The notes under the pieces: generated by a model
The model's input: only the letters and a program-made list of their open reading frames with translations
Databases searched by the model: none
What the model was told of the DNA's origin: nothing
Made by a program: the position numbers and the translations under genes
Part shown: in pieces, positions 46,117 through 56,785 of the stretch
How the letters are laid out: every line of letters begins with the position of its first letter
How positions within the stretch are numbered: the first letter of the stretch is position 1
Assembly: GCA_023014365.1 (NCBI GenBank)
Contig: JAEBUN010000010.1
Span: 372,001 to 436,000, forward strand
Direction: 5' to 3'
Length of the DNA: 64,000 nt
DNA from: Lepiota brunneoincarnata
Taxonomy: Eukaryota > Basidiomycota > Agaricomycetes > Agaricales > Agaricaceae

Positions 46117-48689
46117 GATCGCCGATGTGGTCGAAGGAATAAGAAAAGATGATACCACTATTGTGTGCGGATCGACTAGACTCATTATTCCGCTGGCCCT
46201 GCACTGACGTACTTGGATATTCAGGGTACCGGTACGAGAGAGTTGTATGAGATCATTGGGTTCATATTTAACAGTGCACCCCCAGCTTAAATGTTCATCG
46301 ATCTCCTCGCAACTACCACAATTACTGCGCTAACAGCACGTTGAGGTCCGCAATCAACAGGGTTTAGGCTGCTGGTGTCAAGCAGCGTTCAATGGCGATC
46401 AAGTCGTTCTCGTCGAAGCTCCTGGATTCGACAATATACAACTATGTCGGACGCCCAAATGATGCCAAACAGCCGGTCATTAACCTTGGTACATCCGTTC
46501 AGGAACCATGGAAGTCACCAGCTTGTTTCTCCCCCAACAGGTAATATACGAGCATGACGCTTTATCTTTCTTTAGCGGATTGCCAGCAACCATTTGGCTG
46601 GCCCCCTATACGGGAAAGCTTCGTATATTTGTATTTGAAGAGTCGCACCGCGAGGTTAAGATGAATCAGGTCGTCTTCGTGCCAACAGTGTGGAATGTGA
46701 AACCCGAAATCGGGGCAGCGAAGGAGGCGGAGGTCCGGGAGAGGCTCTGAGAGTCCTACATGGACAAGGGATCGAGGGCTGATCGCCGGGAATGGTGCAC
46801 TTCGGACGAGGCATGGCGGGTTGCCAGCTAATTGATTAAGGAGGGGGGTTTAAAGGAATGCAGGATTGTTGCAGTGGAAGCAGAACTCGAGATGCAGCCC
46901 GACCACGAGACGCAAGCCTGCCAGACAGTGCACAACCCGCTGCAGAAGTTCCTCTTTGACCAGAAGGACACCCTTCAGTCGCTGCTTGGGCAACTTGACG
47001 GATCAAAAGACCCGGTTCTCCCAAGCGTGCTGGAGGAGGAGTACATGAAAATTGAAGAACAATTCCGGTGGGCGTTGCACGAGGTGGAGAGGCTGAAAAC
47101 ACCACTTGGAAGGCGAATTATGTTATTCTTCCTCGGCAAGTCACGGCCACGACCTGAACGACGGCCAGAGAGGCGCAGCTCCAATCCTCATATTCGGCTC
47201 CAGTCGCTTCTTCCCAACATCATCAGGGATCCCGAGCAGAGAGTCTCTCTTTGTGCCCTGGTTGGTGACGATGCGCAGCATATAGTGGACTATCTTAACC
47301 TGGTAAATACACTCCCCCGACCTCCTAGCATCAAATTTTGTTAATTTCCGAACCCAGATCCTACATGAATCCAACATCCTCGCGTGCGAAGAAGGGAGAT
47401 ACATACTGTCTTCGCTTTGCAAGCTCGCCAAGTCTGCCGGAGTCTATCCGAAATGTTATCTACCTAAGGGCGTTACCCGCGGTCCTGACCCCATCGCAGG
47501 CGGAAGTTTCGCTGACGTTTACAGGGGCCGACACGAGAAGCAAACGGTGTGTCTGAAAGTGCCTCGCATATTTGGATGTCAGGAAAACGCCCAGCTTCTG
47601 GAGGTAAGCATTGCAGCTATAACCCTACCCTCTCTCTGTTGAGAATCCCAACTCGCCAACCTCCAGGCTCATGCGAAAGAAATTGCTTTATGGCCCCATC
47701 TTTCTCATCCGAATATCCTTCCATTCTACGGGGTTTACATGCTTGGTAAGCCGACACAGAGGGCTTGCCTTGTCTCCCCATGGATGGAGAACGGAAATCT
47801 TCGCGCTTATTTGAAGAAGCACCCTGAAACTCCTCGCATCCCTCTGGTGAGCAGGTCCCTCTTCATCATAAAAAATGCATGGGGATTGATTCACCCTCAG
47901 CTCCTCGATATTATCAACGGTCTGGAGTTTCTACACAACGCTTGTATTATCCACGGTGACCTTAAAGCGGTATGTCCAAGATCCTTGCCATCAAACATGC
48001 CCTAAATTTCGGCAGGAGAATATTCTGGTCTCGGACGAGGGACGGGCATTGATCGCTGACTTTGGGTTGTCGCACGTCGAGACGGGTAGTGGGCTGGATT
48101 CTACAAAATTACCTACTGGGACACCACGTTGGACGGCGCCTGAGATGTTTTCGGGTTCACCTCCGACATGGGAGAGTGATATTTGGTCATTCGCCTGCTT
48201 ATGCTACGAAGTATGTGCTCTGAAATTTCCCTTTACGTTTTGCGTCGCCTGATCAAGACAAGGTTTTAACTGGAAAGGTCCCTTTTTATGAACATGATGA
48301 TCGAGCAATGGTTGCCGTTCTCTCAAGGGGGGGTGAGGTTCCAACCAGGCCCTCGACCGGAGATTGCGGCAGCGACATTGACGACAAGGTGTGGGATATA
48401 ATGATGAAATGTTGGGATTATAAGCCTCAAAGCCGACCAAGTTGTAAAATGATCCGGGAATTAATCGCAAGTGTAAATGTTCAAGATATTCGACCTGAAA
48501 TTTCGACACAAATGTGGGATATTGCCGTGAATTTCAGGAGAGCGATGATGAGGAAGTCGGGAGCCGAAGTAGACTACCGGCGGGTGGAAGAAATTCTGCT
48601 TCGGGTGAGTTTAATGCACTCGTACAACCGACGTGATGTTTACTTCCATTATTCAGATCCAGAGTGGAGTGCAGAATAGTGCCACATAA
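46117..48689 (+). pseudogene. GTPase-kinase copy 3: GTPase domain broken, kinase domain preserved
   Basis: The leader IADVVEGIRKDD is followed by a P-loop remnant without the Walker Lys (RVPVRES) and a changed G3 (VVLVEAPGFDN). Stops interrupt the linker at 46748 (TGA) and 46829 (TAA). From there on sequence is open: LLGQLDGSKDP, LGRRIMLFFLGKS, DDAQHIVDYLNL, SLCKLAKSAGVYPKCYLPKG, then a complete TKL kinase with introns: AGGSFADVYRGRHEKQTVCL, HPNILPFYGVYMLG, IIHGDLKA/ENILVSDEG, LIADFGLSHVETG, PRWTAPEMF, CWDYKPQSRPSCKMI, VDYRRVEEILLR, stop at 48687. Kinase motifs are intact (Lys, HGDLKxxN, DFG, APE). An in-frame Met at 46832 could begin a kinase-only product of about 530 residues. Whether this is a dying gene or a new kinase lacking its GTPase cannot be told from sequence. 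Confidence 0.75.
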
Positions 48690-49189
48690 TTAGTTAAATG
48701 CCAGCCATGTAATTTATTTTCTATGTACACAAGGAATGATATGTCAAACATAGGGAGCAAAGAACGAAAATCTCTGCCACCAGACCCATTTTTAGCCAGT
48801 GGCACAGTGTATCTGCACGGTCACAAAACTCCCATAATACACCCCCAACACCTATCGGTGCAGTTTGGACGACAGAGACCTGCCATCTTCAACCCAAATT
48901 TTGAACTCGTTATGATCTTCTCAGTCTTTTTTCGCGACAGGGATTCCAAATGCCACTCAGAGAGACTCACAGAAGACAGAAATGGACAACATGTTGCGGA
49001 TTGACGTTCGGGATGTCTCCAGAATATTTATGCCACGTCTCTCTTGGCTGGTAGGGTGAAGCCTCTTGATTCACCTTTCCGAAACTGACACTTCGTTTCT
49101 CAACTATAGTTCGACAAGAATAGATCACAGAATGGCCATAGTGGTGTCGGCAAGCCCCTGAGGCGTATTGTTACGAAGGATGAATTTAC
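48690..49189. other. intergenic region between copies 3 and 4
   Basis: Contains the 3' end of copy 3 and a 93-codon frame at 48723-49004 without recognisable content. Confidence 0.35.
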
Positions 49190-50516
49190 TCACAATCTTC
49201 AAGTCGAAGTCGCAACGAAAGACATGTTGACGCAAGATGACATTATCATTGCCTAAGTTCACTCAGCATTCAGCGGACTCTGGTCCTTATTCTCGTATCT
49301 TCCGCCTTATGGGGCTAACAGGGTCCGGTAAAAGCACCGTATGGACCACCTCGCAAGGATGGCGTGACGCTCATCCCTCCCATAGTTTATAGAAACAGCT
49401 GCCCGGTGTCGAAGGATGATCGGGTTGTGCGTGGTACTCATATACGGGCGAGATCCAGGCCCTCAGAATAACCGTTGGAGTCTCCATAAACATAGCTCTG
49501 GGCGAGACTGCCAGGCTTCAACGAAGGAGACAAGCCTGACCTGGGCGTTCTTCGGCTCATACTCACAGTGGCTCGAAGGAACTCAACCACATGTCTTCTT
49601 GTATCGAAACTGATGACAAGACAGAAATGAGAAGGGAGATCCTCTTTTTCCACCGCATTTCAGATAATCGCGTAAGTGGCTACACCTTTAAGGAATCTCC
49701 AGATGTTCAAGAAGCTTTGCAGGCAAGAGGCATATGGATAGATGCGTAGAGGTGGACGAGTGGCTGCAGGTGTAACGGCCACCACTCATCACCTCTAGTG
49801 GTTGTGTGAAGAACCCGGAACGAACCTTGACGAACCCCCTGACGAACCCGGATCAAACCTCAGATCCCCATACCAGTAGTGAGTAACCGCCGTCTGTTGT
49901 CATCAAAGATACTTGAAATTCATCTATTCCCAGGTCTGGGATTTCTCCACAAGGCGGATGTTATTCACGGTGACCTCAAAACGATGCGTTCAGAATATTT
50001 ACTGTCGAGCATACCCTGAACTGTGGTAGGAAAACGTTCTAGTCTCCGATGAGGGCCTAGCATTGGTCGCTGAGTTCGAGCTGTCACACATCGAGACGGG
50101 GAATGGGCTAGCCGCTTCGATATCAACTGGAAACACCACGCTGGTCGGCGCACAAGTTATTTAATGATGTATCTGCAACAAGGCGGCCTCCATTCTATCA
50201 ATACAACTCGAATGCAGCAGTGATGCAGGCACCCCCGCAACATGAGGCTCCCAGCCTACCCTCACCAGGAGATGGCTGCAACCAAATCAACGACAAGATG
50301 TGGGCTATACTCCTAAAATCCTGGGACTATCAACCACAATAAACGATCTACTCCCCAAATGATTCGGAAGTCCATCGTCGATCTATGGGTCCTGGATGCT
50401 TGCCCTGAAACTTCGACTGGAGTGTGGGACACTGCCGCTAAAATTCGGAAGACGAGGATAAGAAGTCAGGAGTCAAAGTAGATTACAAACGCGTGGAAGA
50501 GATCCTGTTTGGAGTG
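49190..50516 (+). pseudogene. GTPase-kinase copy 4: degenerate, internally deleted
   Basis: Starts in the leader MLTQDDIIIA (about 49225-49252). Next come a good Walker A, LMGLTGSGKST, and a damaged G3, LPGFNEGDKPDLGVLRLIL. Then a large deletion removes the linker and kinase N-lobe. The kinase resumes as ADVIHGDLKT (about 49957), ENVLVSDEGLALVAEFELSH and, out of frame, DGCNQINDKMWAILLKSWDY and VDYKRVEEILFG. DFG has become EFE. Several stops and frame changes are present. It cannot encode a working GTPase or kinase. It lies between copies 3 and 5 in the same orientation, consistent with tandem duplication. Confidence 0.72.
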
Positions 50517-50999
50517 AGTCATGGCCTGTAGATCACAGACCAAGTGAAGCCCAATTTGAGGCGTACAGATCCAAAATAAAACTTTTGGTCCCTTTCTGTG
50601 TCCTTGCGTGCAAAAAAAGTATGCGATTATGAGCAGGAACCAATGAGGCCTGGACATGGGTATACAACTAAAGCATGGAGTGAACGTGTTCTACGGTGAG
50701 GCCTGGAACGAACTGGCCGCATGGGTTTCGGTGACAATTGTCGCACCGAAATAGCTCACCTCATATCGCGTGTTGGTGGGGATTCATGCTTTTGTAATCG
50801 ATATCGATGACAGGCCAGCTACTGGCTTCCGTGCTATCACTAGCTTGAGTAGAAGTACCCTCGCGGTGGGCACGATGCAATAGAACAATGAATCGGTGAA
50901 CCTCATGATGAACCGTCATTCGAATAATTGACATTCGTCAGACTCATTATAACCGACCAACTTCCCCCCCTCTGCCACTATCTCCAAGTTCACCTAACG
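50517..50999. promoter_or_regulatory. 5' flank of GTPase-kinase copy 5, similar to that of copy 3
   Basis: The region 50850-50999 resembles 45970-46116 upstream of copy 3. It presumably carries the copy 5 promoter. No other gene is seen. Confidence 0.4.
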
Positions 51000-53689
51000 A
51001 TGTCGAGGGAAATCACCAATGCAATCAAAGGGATCAGAAACGATGATATCATCATTGGGTGTGGATCTTTGATTGGTCGGTCGCCTTGCTGGAAATGTAC
51101 TTACGATTTGAATACTCAGGTTCATGGGTCCCACTGGTGCCGGAAAGAGTTATGTGAGGGGATTTTATGATTGTTCGCCATCATATTCACAAATGTGCTC
51201 TTAGTTCATTGACCTCCTCACGGGTCAGCGGGGTCACCGAGCAGGGAGCACGCTGAAGTCTGTTACCGGCCAGGTCCGGGCCACTCGTGTCAGACACCCT
51301 GATTATGGGGATCGGATCGTTCTCGTTGACACTCCTGGCTTCGACGATACGACCATGTCCGACATGCAGGTGTTGCAAATGATCAGTCGTTGGCTCGAAA
51401 AGACGTGAGAAACCTCCCGAAACGTCGTAAATCACGAAAAGCGCTGATCTATTTCCCTCGGCAGGTACGAAAAGAATGTGAAACTGAGCGGGCTCGTCTA
51501 TCTTCATCGCATTACCGATAACCGTATGGCCGGCTCCCCATACAAGAACCTTCGCATGTTTGGAGAAATATGTGGTGATGTTGCCATGAATCAGGTCATT
51601 CTTGTATCAACAATGTGGGAGAATGTGAAACATGATGTCGGCGCAGCGAGGGAGGTACAACTCAAGGAAAGGTTCTGGAAGCCTTTGATAGACAAGGGAT
51701 CGAGGGTTGATCGCCTGGCAAAGAGCAATTCGAGCGAGGCATGGCGGATTGTCAGCCGGTTAATCGAGGAGAAGGGTGAGAGAGAGGCAGTCTTATTGCA
51801 GGAGGAACTGGTGGAACTCGGGGTGAAGCTCAGCGAGACGCAAGCTGGCAGAATGCTGTACAGCTCGCTGCAAAGGCTCCTCTCGGACCAGAAGGACTCC
51901 CTCGGGGCGTTGCTTGAACAAATCAAAAAGTCAGATGATCCATCCATCGAGAAGGAGCTAAAGAAGGAGTACGCGAAAATCGAGGAACAATTCCGGAAAA
52001 CATTCAACGAGGTGAAAAAGTTGAAGATACCGCTTGGAAGGCGGATCAGGTTGTTCTTCTTTGGAAAAAAAACTCGAGCAGTGCGTTCATTCTTATGTTG
52101 TTGGGCTTTCCTAACGGTAAACGTAGGCCAGCGGAAGATTCAGACAGAGCACCGAGAGACGCAGCACTTCAACACCACAAAGTCGAGCTCAGGCACTGAT
52201 CCTGGATGTCGTGAAGCATCCTAAACAGCGAGAGATGATCAGCGGTCTCAGAGGTGACGATGCACAACACCTAGCCGAATATTTCAATTTGGTCAGTTGA
52301 GTTAATTGGGGTTTCCAAAATCGCTCACTCCTACACAAACCAAGATTCTCTATGAATTCAACATATTTGGAAGTGAAGGCCGATATTTGCTTTCTTCATT
52401 CTGCAAGCTCGTCAAGTCGGCCGAGGTCTATCCAAAGTGCTACTTGCCCAAGAGCGTTACCCGCGACCTCTAGCCCGTTCGCAGGAGGAAGCATTGCCGA
52501 CGTTTACAAGGCCAGGGATAAAAAGCACCCGTTGTGTCTTAAGGTGGTCCGCATATTCCAAAAACAGGACAACGCTCAGCTGCTCAGGGTGCGTATTCCC
52601 ACGATCGTTCCTGCTTTACCACACGTGATCGACCCGCCACAACTTAGGCACACGCGAAGGAAATCGTTTTATGGCCTCGTCTGTCGCATCGGAACATACT
52701 CCCGCTTTTTGGAGTTTATCTTCTCGATGAACCAGCACAGAGAATCTGCTTCGTCTCGCCCTGGATAGAGAACGGAAATCTCCTCGTTTACTTGAGAGCC
52801 CTCCCCACAATCCCCCGCATTCCTTTGGTGAGTGAGCCATATTGCGAAAGGTATCCCAGGATTTATTGGTCCTCAGCTCCTTGATGTCACAGAGGGTCTG
52901 GAATATCTTCACAACGCCAACATTGTTCACGGTGATCTCAAGGCGGTGTGTATCTGGAATTTATTTTTTGCTGCTGGGCGCACCCTGACTTTTGATAGGA
53001 AAACATCCTTGTCTCGGATAATGGGCGTGCGCTCATTGCCGACTTTGGATTGTCGCATGTCACGACTGGCAGCAGACTGACTTCGACCAAGCTATCTAGT
53101 GGAACAACACGTTGGACGGCCCCTGAAATGCTCGCGCCCGATTCCAACCGCATGCTCCCAACGCGGGAGAGCGATATCTGGTCATTCGCTTGTTTATGCT
53201 ATGAAGTATGTTCTCCCTCCGAACACTGTTGTTACTTGACGTCGCCTGATGCGAAGCAAGGTCCTGACCGGCAATGTTCCATTCTATCAGCACGGGAACG
53301 ATGCGGTGATTAGCATTCTCACAGAGGGAAGAGAGATTCCCATTCGCCCTTCACCAGCAGATGGCTGTGGCGCGATTGATGACACCTTATGGGGTACAAT
53401 GACAAGGTGCTGGGATTATATACCCCAAAGGCGGCTTACCTGCCAGGTCGTCCGGAAGTCCATCGCAGGTCTACAGATTCGGGACGCCCGCCCCGAAATT
53501 TCGACACAGATGTGGGATACCGCCACCAAGTTTCGGAAGGCGACAACGGAGAAGTCGAGAGCCAAGGTAGATTACGACCGTGTGGAAGCGATTCTCCTTC
53601 GGGTGAGTTACTTCTACTTATATCTCGAATCAAGTGAGGCTCATTGAACCACGCAGATTCAAAGCGCAGCACCCAACCCTACAGCCTAG
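51000..53689 (+). CDS. P-loop GTPase / TKL kinase fusion (copy 5)
   Basis: Starts MSREITNAIKGIRNDDIII. The GTPase is complete: FMGPTGAGKSYFIDLLTGQR, VTGQVRATRV, RIVLVDTPGFDDTTMSDMQ, LSGLVYLHRITDNRM, VILVSTMWENVKHD. A charged helical linker follows (SSEAWRIVSRLIEEKGE, LLEQIKKSDDPSIEKELKKE, IPLGRRIRLFFFGKK), then DDAQHLAEYFNL. The TKL kinase carries HPLCLKVVRIFQK, HNANIVHGDLKA/ENILVSDNG, LIADFGLSHVTTG, TRWTAPEML, CWDYIPQRRLTCQVV and VDYDRVEAILLR. Unlike copy 1 it lacks the MLKL-like VPVPGL module. One extra base near 52470 (between SVTRD and PFAGGSIADVYK) breaks the frame; compared with copy 3, the segment is one base longer exactly there. All nucleotide-binding and catalytic residues are present, so the gene is probably functional if that base is an error. 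About 760 residues. Confidence 0.76.
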
Positions 53690-53807
53690 CCTAATGACAC
53701 CAGTTATATGCCTTGCCCTTCTCCTCAGGTATTAGTTTTCCTATATATAAACTTTTGGCGTCTTTTGACGCAACGAACGTCCACTCGTCTTGGTTCTCTT
53801 CTGATGC

Positions 53808-54020
53808 CAGAGAAATACGTGGAGAACCATGCCCGCAACAGCAATGCGACCACCCTCAGCACCTTATGCCCACTGGTCACACCCGGAAGAATGACTACGA
53901 ACTGGATCTTGGTTCCAGGCCCGCGGCCTCTGTTAAAGGAACCAACCCCAGGCTTCTGCTAAGCACGCGACTATCGCGGAGCAGTGGACGCCCAGACTAT
54001 TTCGTTCAGCTCCCCCTTTA
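53808..54020 (+). pseudogene. decayed partial duplicate of the PfkB-gene exon
   Basis: This segment is similar at nucleotide level to about 43667-43920 inside the PfkB gene. CCAGAGAAATACGTGGAGAA parallels CCAGAAAACTACCCGGAGAA, and AGCAGTGGACGCCCAG occurs exactly in both, with the same order of CAGCAACA and CCTCAGCACC blocks between. The copy has deletions and no usable frame. It sits directly after copy 5, mirroring the PfkB to GTPase-kinase order at 43-48 kb, so a block containing both was duplicated. Confidence 0.68.
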
Positions 54021-55396
54021 ACTAAATCTCACCCGTTCATTGCTTGGTGTGCATCCTATCCGTGGCTCTCAGCCCATGGTTCGCTGTAGCATTGTATCAT
54101 TTACCATCATCATTGGGGGATTTTCGGCGGATTTCGACCCGCCGTTCCGCCCTGCGCCTGTTCCATCCCCGACCCGGTGTCGCGGCCGTGCATTAGATAC
54201 TCCTCCATTTCAAAGTTTTCAACGTGGAACTAGTCCAACTACCACCAACAATAAACACCCGCAAAGACAGCTGAAGCTTGATTATCACTGAAAGTCCCCG
54301 CGATGAAAGGGCATGCAATAGAATCGGCGAGAGAAGTTCAAGAAGTTAAGGCCAAGTTCCAGAAGAATGTTGATTATGCATGTGCTCTATCCTGATGCCA
54401 ACGAAGGTGGAAACTGGTCTCCCCACAAACAGGTCTGGTCCGCCATGGTACTCAATTCGGTCTGCGAACCAACAACGTTGGTCGCTCTCCACAATATCCA
54501 CCTTGGTAGACTTAGATCCGAAATAAGGGCCTTAATGCTTCAGCGGGGGCAACAAAATCCAGCTCGCAAGGAGAATGAAATCCGAACGAGGATGCTGTCC
54601 GATTGACATAGAGTTCATTGTTCTGATCTGGTCATTAATATTCAGCATGAGGCTGCACCGGTCTCACCATACGCCCAAGCTAGAAGCAAGACTAAAACCA
54701 CCGGTACGGGTCTGCTTTTGATATCAAGAAGTCAAATGACGAAAACGAGACGCGAAGTGGGGTGTTTCCGTTTTGTCGGCGCCAAAATCTGTGCGATGGA
54801 CCTTCGTAGACTTGTCATGACAAAACATACACCAATCTACGTGCTTGTTGTATATAAAATACCTCGCGTTCGTTTTCGCAGCTCCCCCAGCTTTTTCGCC
54901 GACTTTTGTGTTTGTGCTTGCAAATTATATATATATATACTTTCCATTTTTGTGCGGCGGGGTCGGGTTTGCTTTGTCGTACTTTCCTTCGTCGTTCATT
55001 CGCATCATTCTCCCTCTCCTCGTCTCGTTGTCTTTTCTATTGTACATGTAAGTATACGGACTATCTGTTTGTGATCCCCCTTTTGTGCTTGTTGCGTTGT
55101 GCTTTCTCTATTTCTTTTTCATGATTTGCAGGGTTATGACGTTCTCCCCTCTATGTCGTCATCGTCACTCTTGACTGCATTTTGGACGACTCTTTTGTTG
55201 GGTTGGACTTCTGAGGGTAATTTAACTATAACCCCGTCGCATTTTCAAACATTCATGTACATAGACAGTGTCATGTACATATCACGAAGGAAGAGGGGAG
55301 TTCGTTCTGCTGTATTTAAGTATGGTGTTTCCAGAATCGGTTGGGGTAGGTGTGTATGGCGATTAGAGCTGAACAGCAAACGGATCATCGTTCGGG
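54021..55396. other. 1.4-kb region without a called gene
   Basis: A frame at 54367-54606 (YPDANEGGNWSPHKQVW) looks protein-like, followed by TLVALHNIHLGRLRSEIRAL, but it is short, isolated and has no recognisable family; it may be a remnant of a larger gene. A TA dinucleotide run lies at about 54927-54942. The rest is T-rich 5' or 3' flank sequence. Confidence 0.35.
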
Positions 55397-56214
55397 TCAG
55401 TCAGTTCTTGCATACTCCAGAATACCAGCAATAAACTCTGCAACATCCGCCCCATACTCTTCCTCAATCAACGCGAAAATCCCGTCCGTACCCGCACTCA
55501 CACCTGACGTAGTCCATAATTTCACACTGTGTGCCTCCCCACCCTCATCGGTACCCAAAGGCAACGGCAAGTCAGTCCTGACCCATCGAGCTTTAGGCTC
55601 CCAAACGACATCTCTCATCTCTTCCTTTGCTCGTAAAAATCCTCGTTTATTAGTCGTCGCATGTACACCGTCTAGTGTACCTCTTTTTCCACCGAGGACT
55701 TTGGAACGACCGAGAAGGAAGGAGCCTGTGCATACTGTGAAAATGCCTTTGAGGTTCTTAACGGAGGAAGGAGTGGCGAAGAATGTGTCGAGGTACGAGA
55801 CGAGTGGTTTCCACCCCGGTTCGGAGGCGGGATCGAGGCGGGTGCCAAGGCCTCCTGGGATGAAGAGGATGTCGATGGGTTGGTCCGTGGGTGGGGAGGT
55901 GTACGTATGGGTTGGTGTGATGCATTGTTCGAAGGGGATGAAGTCTCCACTAGAGGGAGAGGGGAAAGTGGATACAGGGGAGAGGGTGGAGGAAAGGATG
56001 GAGAGGCGTAAGGGTAGAGAGGGGTATTGCCGTTTGATTGTGTTTAGGGCATCAAGTGGGCCGAAGACATCGAGTGCTTGGAAGGAGGGGAAGAGGAGGA
56101 GGGCGAAGTGGAGAGGGAGGTCGGCTGGGCAGGGGGGTGGTTTATAGGATTAGATTAGATCATGTTGTGTGAGGACTTACAGGCTGGTTTAGCGAGAGCC
56201 GGAGGAGTTGCCAT
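55397..56214 (-). CDS. DJ-1/PfpI superfamily protein
   Basis: Starts MATPPALAKPA at 56214; after one 57-nt intron the rest is a single exon, giving about 253 residues. Sequence order: LHFALLLFPSFQALDVFGPL, IDILFIPGGLGTR, LKGIFTVCTGSFLLGRSKVL, KRGTLDGVHATTN, HSVKLWTTSGVSAGTDGIFA and EEYGADVAEFIAGILEY. The Cys in VCTGS sits at the nucleophile elbow typical of the superfamily, and ALDVFGPLDAL is the usual N-terminal block of the PfpI/isonitrile-hydratase-like fungal branch. Members include glyoxalase III-like hydrolases, transcription-linked DJ-1 domains and isonitrile hydratases; which activity applies is not visible. Cytosolic, as no targeting sequence is seen. Large Ser/Pro-rich loop near SSTLSPVSTFPSPSSGD. 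Clean frame. Confidence 0.84.
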
Positions 56215-56275
56215 TGATTGAAGAGAGAACTGGAGAGAGTCAGAGGTACTGGCTGAAGTCGGACCTTCCGCCACC

Positions 56276-56295
56276 GAGAGAGAGAGAGAGAGAGA
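56276..56295. repeat. (GA)10 dinucleotide repeat
   Basis: Twenty alternating G and A bases upstream of the DJ-1 family gene start (its 5' flank). Possible length polymorphism. Confidence 0.9.
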
Positions 56296-56457
56296 TGCAA
56301 TAGAAGATTCCTTGAAGCCGCGTCTTGAAATGATCAGGAAGGCGGCTACGATGTGAAAGGCCCTAGGATGTGGGATTTGAACAATGTTGGGGACTACATG
56401 CCGGATGAGCGTTCCTAGCTTGAGAAACAATCCGAGCGACTGACCCTGGAATAATCC

Positions 56458-56503
56458 AGAATAAATTACCGGCGGGTGGAAGAGGTTCTTCAAATGAGTC
56501 AAG
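56458..56503 (+). pseudogene. 3' tail fragment of a GTPase-kinase gene
   Basis: Reads NYRRVEEVLQMS, matching VDYRRVEEILLR at the C-terminus of copies 3-5. TACCGGCGGGTGGAAGA is identical to copy 3 at 48577-48593. Upstream, CTAGGATGTGGGATTTG resembles the preceding MWD block of the kinases. It is a short relic 2.7 kb beyond copy 5. Confidence 0.5.
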
Positions 56504-56785
56504 TCGTTTTCAGACGGTGATGTCGACTAAAACTTAGTTGTTCAGGTTCAAGGGACCCCAGTCGCGCTGCTCGACTTGGCCAAGTACCGGTGATGCGGCT
56601 ATGAAAAATTGAAAATCCCCGAATTCTGTACTGAATAAAAGCTTTCCGTAGGCAGTATAGCGACTGCTTATGCCAATAAATGTCCGCTCTCCGACAGGTG
56701 ACTTCGACTCCGTATTTCCTAGTAACAATGCAATCGTCGTCACTTGGTTTCCGTGATTTAATGCAAGCAGAAATTCTATATGGTT

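Noticed and set aside
54367..54606. Small frame YPDANEGGNWSPHKQVW
   Set aside because: Looks protein-like but is isolated and unrecognised; kept only as a note in the intergenic entry.
55350..56147. 265-codon plus-strand frame opposite the DJ-1 gene
   Set aside because: Antisense shadow; the minus strand has the clear DJ-1/PfpI motifs and splice sites.
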